Origin: Euryarchaeota archaeon UBA128
GTDB taxonomy: Archaea; Thermoplasmatota; Poseidoniia; Poseidoniales; Poseidoniaceae
Length of the DNA stretch: 9,360 nt
Reading direction: 5' to 3'
Assembly (NCBI GenBank): GCA_002496955.1
Contig: DALZ01000055.1
Coordinates: forward strand, 1 to 9,360
Part shown: positions 6,255 to 9,360 of the stretch, piece after piece
Position numbering within the stretch: position 1 is the first letter of the stretch
Layout of the letters: every line of letters starts with the position of its first letter
Made by a program: the position numbers and the translations under genes
The notes under the pieces: model-generated
What the model saw: the letters and a program-made list of their open reading frames with translations, nothing else
Databases searched by the model: none
What the model was told of the DNA's origin: nothing

Positions 6255-6275
6255 TAATCGTTTTTTTATGAGCAT
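6248..6275. repeat. Perfect 10-bp inverted repeat at the 3' end of orc1
   Basis: ATGCTCATAA (6248-6257) and TTATGAGCAT (6266-6275) are exact reverse complements with an 8-bp T-rich loop. The structure spans the last codons and stop of orc1. On the minus-strand transcript no U-run follows, so it is not a classical hairpin terminator; it may be an mRNA 3' structure or a binding site. Confidence 0.5.
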
Positions 6276-7469
6276 TTCTACTCTACTAGCAATATCAGTT
6301 GGTAAGAAATGCGGCATACTCAAGTGAGTAGTTCTCCCACGTCCACCCGGGACAGTTGAAATCCGCGTTTTGATTAATTGTCTGTTTTCCATTTCTTTCA
6401 GATATTTCCATAGGGTGGTGTGACTTTTCATATCCTCAGAATATTCTTCACAAACCACTGCATAGAGGTTTTCAACATCACCAGTAGTCATCGAACTCTC
6501 TTTTTTCAGTCTGCGACAGATTGCCAGTAACACCAGCATTGCATGAGCATTTAATCCATCAATAGCATCGATCTCAGAGACCATGTCAACTGATAGCATA
6601 TCGTCTTTAGCGTGGACATCATCAACACTGATTTCCCGCTTTGTGTGGTCGTCTTGTCTTATTTCACAAGATTCAGCAGCAGATTTCAGAAGTTCAATGA
6701 CTAACCTAGCATCGCCAATGGGGGCAGATTTTTGCGCAATTAGCCGTATTATTTCTTCTGAATAAGTTCCTTTAACTAATGATAAGTTTGCTCTTTGCAA
6801 CGCAATTTCGTAAAGTTCATCTTCGTTGTATGATGGTATTCTAATCAGGTTTGTTTTTCCCATTCGGGATATGACTGCAGTTTCTAATACGTCAAGCACT
6901 TGTTCCTGACTTACCAAAATAAGTGATAGTGTTCCTTTGCCTTCCTGATCTTCGTCGATTCTCAGTAGTTGATAGAGTATATCATCTCCAGATTTTCTCA
7001 ACATGTGGTCAACTTCATCCAGAATGACGATTAGATGTGAGGAATTTCGCCGAGTTAATTTACGAAGGCTAAGTAGTAGCTCTCCAATCGATAGTCCACG
7101 ATCAGGGTGTCCGGGGTCTATTGCATGCAGTATGCGTTGTACGACACGGGTACTAGTTGACGCATTTCTGCAGTTGACATGGGCGATATTGATATTTCTA
7201 CGATTCATCAAATGTCTTTGTAAATCACGGCAGAAGGTTTTGACCAGTACGGTTTTACCACTACCCACCGGACCGGTAATTACTGCTCTACAACTTGCTT
7301 CATGTTTATCTATAGAAGCAAATCTAGCAGCCAATTGCTTTTGGTATTCCGCTCTCGAAACTAATTCTTGTGGAATGTAATCAAAATCCAAAGGCTCTGG
7401 GTCATTGATAACATAGCCTGCGCCAATTCGGTCTAGATAGTCCACCATACCAGTAAATGCTGTTGCCAA
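6252..7469 (-). CDS. orc1: Orc1/Cdc6 replication initiator
   Basis: AAA+ protein that binds origin DNA and loads the MCM helicase. In the 405-residue reading: YIPQELVSRAEYQKQLA (31-47) is the typical entry to the AAA+ domain, Walker A GPVGSGKT (66-73), Walker B LIVILDEVD (146-154) with catalytic Glu152, sensor 1 near Ser187, SRMGK (201-205) in the arginine-finger area, and sensor 2 GDARLV (252-257) with Arg255. Residues about 305-395 form the C-terminal winged helix (SMTTGDVENLY, SHTTLWKYLKEME, a Gly-rich wing). All key residues are intact, in contrast to the P-loop protein at 894. Start uncertain: TTG at 7469 is the longest reading, ATG at 7448 (MVDYLDRIG) also fits; neither has a clear Shine-Dalgarno. 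Seventy bp separate it from dph2, with weak TATA-like stretches (minus strand TTAAAA at 7518-7513, ATATAA at 7536-7531). Identification is firm. Confidence 0.95.
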   Translation of the reverse strand: MATAFTGMVDYLDRIGAGYVINDPEPLDFDYIPQELVSRAEYQKQLAARFASIDKHEASCRAVITGPVGSGKTVLVKTFCRDLQRHLMNRRNINIAHVNCRNASTSTRVVQRILHAIDPGHPDRGLSIGELLLSLRKLTRRNSSHLIVILDEVDHMLRKSGDDILYQLLRIDEDQEGKGTLSLILVSQEQVLDVLETAVISRMGKTNLIRIPSYNEDELYEIALQRANLSLVKGTYSEEIIRLIAQKSAPIGDARLVIELLKSAAESCEIRQDDHTKREISVDDVHAKDDMLSVDMVSEIDAIDGLNAHAMLVLLAICRRLKKESSMTTGDVENLYAVVCEEYSEDMKSHTTLWKYLKEMENRQLIKTRISTVPGGRGRTTHLSMPHFLPTDIASRVEMLIKKRL

Positions 7470-7481
7470 CCGTTCTAAAAG

Positions 7482-7506
7482 ATGTGGTCTAGTTTCAGGG
7501 CCACAT
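7482..7506. repeat. Short inverted repeat upstream of orc1
   Basis: ATGTGG (7482-7487) and CCACAT (7501-7506) are perfect 6-bp arms around a 13-bp spacer, in the 70-bp gap before orc1. It is the only dyad I see there. It does not match the origin recognition box consensus well, so an operator or chance is as likely as an initiator site. Confidence 0.3.
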
Positions 7507-7539
7507 GTCGAGTTTTAATCGCTTGTAGAGTTATATTCA

Positions 7540-8646
7540 TCAGTGTATTTGGTCGAATTTATACCCATTCTCCCATTTTTTCTCACCGAGAACCACTTGT
7601 AATTCATAAGGAGTTATCATGGGTTTGGCATATTTTACTGCATCATCAATGGCAATTCTTGGACATGCGGTATTTACGAATACATCAACTGGATAGAAGT
7701 CAATCAATTCCGGACCTACGTGCTCCATGGCTAGCAAGAAGCCTTTTTTACCCTGTTTTTCGAGCATACGCTTTAATCTGAGCGCTAGATTTCTTCTCAT
7801 CTGTCCAGGCTTCGCGCCAATTAATATGCCGAATCTTTCCTTGTCCATTGAAGACATGATTAGTCCAGATCTTTGCCGTAAAATCCTTTCGATTCTTTCT
7901 CTACCCATTTCTCTTGCTTCGCCAGAGTATGGGTCGAGCATAGCTAACGGTTTTCCGGTATGCAGCACTAATCCTATGGGATGGAAATCACCACTGCCTA
8001 AAAACACGTAGTGCCCTACAGTGGGGTCATCGCCTGAGTAATTGCAACCGAGAACTTGTCCTGGGAATGACAATCTAGCCCCACCGATAGGGATTGTAAC
8101 ATCAAAGCCTGCGTCCTCGAAATGTTTCTTGAAAGTCGGCAGTAAGTGTAGATGTTGTATGCTGCCAACCAGCCCAAGTTTAGTATCAGTCAGTGGTGCC
8201 ACTCTGCCAACCATGTCTTCAAACCTATCAAGTGCTTCTAACTCGGATAGTACGGGACCTTGAGAATTATTCATTCTGCTCTTAGCGATTTCTCGATGAG
8301 CATGCAAATAGGGTAGAACAGGAGCAATTTCAGGATTACCCTGGTAGGTTACCGGGATAAACTGGGTAGGCATACCTGAGTCAATATTCATTTGCGAGTG
8401 GCCCATGTGGGCCACTAAGTCCACACCAATATTCTGCATTTTATCGTGAACAAGGTCGCAAGCGCCATAACATGGGTCTGCTGATAGAACAACCCTTGCA
8501 GAGGTTTCAGTTTCTATTTGATCCATCATCTCCAATGCTTGCATCTTCAATCCTTCGGGTACTTGTAAGGCAACCAGTTTGAGATCGTTGGTTTTTATCC
8601 TATCAACTAATTCATCTAATTGAAATTCATGTTTGTCTAAGTCCAA
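7540..8646 (-). CDS. dph2: 2-(3-amino-3-carboxypropyl)histidine synthase (diphthamide synthesis)
   Basis: Uses a [4Fe-4S] cluster to cleave S-adenosylmethionine and transfer its 3-amino-3-carboxypropyl group to a histidine of elongation factor 2, the first step of diphthamide formation. The three cluster cysteines of the family are visible, one per domain: Cys59 in DPCYGACD, Cys201 in VLGCNYSG and Cys328 in NTACPRIAIDD (numbering from the 368-residue reading). The archaeal enzyme is a homodimer. At 368 residues it is longer than the roughly 340 of Pyrococcus, with extra sequence around 105-145. I chose TTG at 8646, 9 nt after AGGAG (8660-8656); the longer TTG at 8655 abuts that site with no spacing. 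AGGAG overlaps the hpt stop, so translation is probably coupled to hpt. Identification is firm; the start is moderately sure. Confidence 0.95.
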   Translation of the reverse strand: MDLDKHEFQLDELVDRIKTNDLKLVALQVPEGLKMQALEMMDQIETETSARVVLSADPCYGACDLVHDKMQNIGVDLVAHMGHSQMNIDSGMPTQFIPVTYQGNPEIAPVLPYLHAHREIAKSRMNNSQGPVLSELEALDRFEDMVGRVAPLTDTKLGLVGSIQHLHLLPTFKKHFEDAGFDVTIPIGGARLSFPGQVLGCNYSGDDPTVGHYVFLGSGDFHPIGLVLHTGKPLAMLDPYSGEAREMGRERIERILRQRSGLIMSSMDKERFGILIGAKPGQMRRNLALRLKRMLEKQGKKGFLLAMEHVGPELIDFYPVDVFVNTACPRIAIDDAVKYAKPMITPYELQVVLGEKKWENGYKFDQIH

Positions 8647-8658
8647 TTTGCTCAACTC

Positions 8659-9228
8659 CTAACTGAGAATAACAACCTTGTCGCCAATCATCTCAAGTTT
8701 AACCAGAGAATCGAACTTAATGTCTGGATAATCTGATTTCAACTTCTCCATACCCTCACCCTTTTCAACAACAATGATAGTATTTTGTATAGTTGCCCCG
8801 GTCTTCTTTATACCTTCAATGACACATTTCATAGTGCCACCAGTTGACAAAACATCATCAATTATCGCTATATTCTCACCCGGTTTTATGTCATTGAGAA
8901 ATAAGCTACCCTTCGAATAACCAGTTTCTTGGCTAATTTCTATTTCGCCTTCCAAACCGTATTGCCGCTTTCTAGCAATTACCATTGGTATACCGGTTCG
9001 CATAGACAGAGGGGCCAGAAGCGGAAGCCCCATTGCTTCGATGCCAAGAATAACATCAATATCTTGCCAATTGATTAAATCAACCGACAGGTCAATAATT
9101 GCCTCTAAAACTTCAGGATGTAGTCTTGGAACGCCATCGGTGATTGGGTGTATGAAATATGGATAATCGCCCTTCCAAATTATTGGGGCATTGACTAAAC
9201 TCTGCTTTAGTAGGTCTATTCCATTCAT
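8659..9228 (-). CDS. hpt: Hypoxanthine/guanine phosphoribosyltransferase, archaeal type
   Basis: Purine salvage enzyme that joins hypoxanthine or guanine to PRPP, giving IMP or GMP. The 189-residue length and sequence match the archaeal Hpt family (about 185 residues): PYFIHPITDGVPRL (23-36), the EAMGLPL segment (64-70), RKRQYGLEGE (86-95), TGYSKGSLFLN (102-112) and the PRPP-binding loop IAIIDDVLSTGGT (120-132). The protein also resembles adenine phosphoribosyltransferases, so substrate range cannot be fixed by sight. ATG at 9228 has GGTGGT (9237-9232) a few bases upstream. The stop is within a few bases of dph2, and only 15 bp separate the ATG from the stop of the upstream H-like protein, so these genes are probably co-transcribed. 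Confidence 0.93.
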   Translation of the reverse strand: MNGIDLLKQSLVNAPIIWKGDYPYFIHPITDGVPRLHPEVLEAIIDLSVDLINWQDIDVILGIEAMGLPLLAPLSMRTGIPMVIARKRQYGLEGEIEISQETGYSKGSLFLNDIKPGENIAIIDDVLSTGGTMKCVIEGIKKTGATIQNTIIVVEKGEGMEKLKSDYPDIKFDSLVKLEMIGDKVVILS

Positions 9229-9243
9229 TTTACCACCGCTAGG

Positions 9244-9360
9244 TTACAACTCAGCGAGGTATTCTACATATTCATCAGGATCCAATAGCAATTCGAGGTC
9301 TAAGTCATGTGGCTCAAGAATAATTATCCACCCTAAGTCATAAGCTGAATCATTAGCAAG
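9244..9360 (-). CDS. gcvH: Glycine cleavage system H-like protein (C-terminal 38 residues, cut by window edge)
   Basis: The minus-strand frame is open from the right edge to a TAA at 9246-9244. The visible 38 residues contain DLGWIIILEPHD, then ELLLDPDEYVEYLAEL, which match the C-terminal pattern of H proteins (a GW-(L/I)-hydrophobic strand, PxD, then LLDxxxYxxx(L/I)). H protein carries lipoate and shuttles the aminomethyl group among the P, T and L proteins of the glycine cleavage system. The lipoyl-lysine lies outside the window and cannot be checked. It could instead be a stand-alone H-like protein used in lipoate transfer. The gene is 15 bp upstream of hpt in the same direction. Confidence 0.75.
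   Translation of the reverse strand, partial: LANDSAYDLGWIIILEPHDLDLELLLDPDEYVEYLAEL

Noticed and set aside
6248..6275. Intrinsic hairpin terminator after orc1
   Set aside because: The T-rich stretch is in the loop and no U-run follows the stem on the minus-strand transcript.
7003..7380. 125-codon plus-strand open frame opposite orc1
   Set aside because: It lies wholly antisense to the well-conserved Orc1/Cdc6 frame, its product is Ser/Arg/Leu-rich low-complexity and has no recognisable motif.
7488..7503. Origin recognition box in AGTTTCAGGGCCACA upstream of orc1
   Set aside because: Only a loose likeness to known boxes, a single copy, and no adjacent AT-rich unwinding element.
7482..8011. 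Plus-strand open frames opposite the 3' part of dph2
   Set aside because: Antisense to clearly conserved Dph2 sequence; no ribosome binding site or family resemblance.

Overview
The window looks like a piece of a euryarchaeal chromosome. It carries archaeal-type informational genes (ribosomal protein S6e, the gamma subunit of initiation factor 2, Orc1/Cdc6), an archaeal Dph2 for diphthamide synthesis, an archaeal-type Hpt, and a bacterial-like class II HMG-CoA reductase. Class II reductase is established for Thermoplasmatales and Archaeoglobales. Together with the modest G+C and compact operons this suggests the Thermoplasmatota side, possibly a marine Poseidoniales-like lineage. That placement is inference; no rRNA gene is present to settle it.

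Layout. The left end (1-708, minus strand) holds the N-terminal 236 residues of HMG-CoA reductase (mevalonate pathway, archaeal lipid synthesis). A 185-bp AT-rich divergent spacer (709-893) follows, packed with TTAAC/GTTAA half-sites. Three overlapping plus-strand genes form an operon of unknown function (894-4011): an AAA-like/STAND-like P-loop protein with altered nucleotide-site residues and a C-terminal winged helix, a Trp-rich predicted beta-propeller protein, and a small DUF357 protein. This operon meets a minus-strand block with a 5-bp convergent gap.

Read in its own direction (from the right end leftward), the minus-strand block contains the C-terminus of a glycine-cleavage H-like protein, hypoxanthine/guanine phosphoribosyltransferase, Dph2, Orc1/Cdc6, then S6e, aIF2-gamma and a PIN-domain protein. 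The last three are the familiar archaeal translation/ribosome-maturation cluster. Dph2 makes the first modification of diphthamide on elongation factor 2, so much of the block serves translation; Orc1/Cdc6 (replication initiation) and Hpt (purine salvage) are embedded in it. A likely TATA box with a nearby direct repeat separates the S6e operon from orc1.

The least explained part is the plus-strand three-gene operon with its repeat-rich control region. Other notable points are the cofactor-selectivity position of the HMG-CoA reductase (Pro where the NAD-specific Pseudomonas enzyme has Asp) and the loss of the zinc-knuckle cysteines in aIF2-gamma. No tRNA, rRNA, CRISPR array, insertion sequence or phage gene was seen, and no gene-free stretch exceeds 300 bp.
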